Position numbers and translations under genes: made by a program. From NCBI GenBank assembly GCA_963815495.1, contig CAWFGW010000029.1, positions 318,764 to 382,763 on the forward strand: a stretch of DNA of 64,000 nt, in the 5' to 3' direction. Shown here one piece after another: positions 61,345 to 64,000 of this stretch (position 1 is the stretch's first letter; every line of letters starts with the position of its first letter). This DNA comes from CAWFGW01 sp963815495 (GTDB lineage Bacteria; Bacteroidota; Bacteroidia; Cytophagales; JAAEPT01). The notes beneath the pieces are model-generated. The model saw nothing but the letters and a program-made list of their open reading frames with translations. It ran no database searches and was not told the DNA's origin.

Positions 61345-64000
<2,656 letters not shown>

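Overview
The window looks like chromosome of an AT-rich member of the Bacteroidota, probably Flavobacteriales-like. Evidence: several secreted proteins end in type IX secretion (T9SS) C-terminal sorting domains. There are also a delta-60 repeat protein, a PorE-like OmpA/TPR/propeller protein, a BatA-type membrane protein and DUF4199. Shine-Dalgarno sequences are mostly absent, and at least one promoter carries a TAnnTTTG -7 element. No species is claimed.

Layout. 0.1-1.2 kb: DUF3703 protein and a sugar acetyltransferase. 1.2-8.7 kb (minus): a compact eight-gene set encoding a two-domain globin, a single globin, a DUF3365 c-haem lipoprotein, a His-rich membrane protein, an NAD(P)H/FAD/2Fe-2S reductase, a CcmF haem lyase, a membrane-anchored pentahaem cytochrome and a monohaem lipoprotein. 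9.2-10.5 kb: hemA. 10.6-17.5 kb (minus): outer-membrane porin and an NrtABCD-type nitrate/nitrite ABC transporter. 17.7-18.4 kb: an Fnr-like regulator with a four-cysteine N-terminus. 18.5-20.0 kb: an IS110-family element between REP-like hairpins. 20.0-22.6 kb: a NarX/NarL-like two-component pair. 22.6-26.9 kb (plus): a TrpD2-like protein and NirBD nitrite reductase, with nirB broken by one extra base.

A 14-bp palindrome, AMGTA-N4-TACKT (5-4-5, the geometry of Fnr sites), lies upstream of the globin operon, hemA, the porin-nrt operon, the Fnr-like gene itself, the kinase/TrpD2 divergent promoter and nirB. I infer one regulon for nitrate/nitrite uptake and reduction, sirohaem supply (hemA) and NO or oxygen handling (globins). 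No nitrate reductase gene lies in the window.

27-35 kb is accessory: small or unusual genes bounded by inverted GTTAGC/GCTAAC cores, hairpins and copies of a duplicated nirD-terminator segment. It resembles a cassette array without a visible integrase. 35-50.6 kb carries Crp- and AraC-type regulators, T9SS cargo, the delta-60 protein, an oxidoreductase pair and a P-type cation ATPase. 50.6-61 kb (mostly minus) is housekeeping: NUDIX hydrolase, PorE-like OmpA, TPR protein, hydroxyacyl-CoA dehydrogenase, DinB-like protein, glycosyltransferase, DUF4199, a dihydroorotase paralogue lacking the HxH motif, and a BatA-like protein. The window ends in an rRNA operon on the minus strand: 5S, then most of 23S, which runs off the edge.
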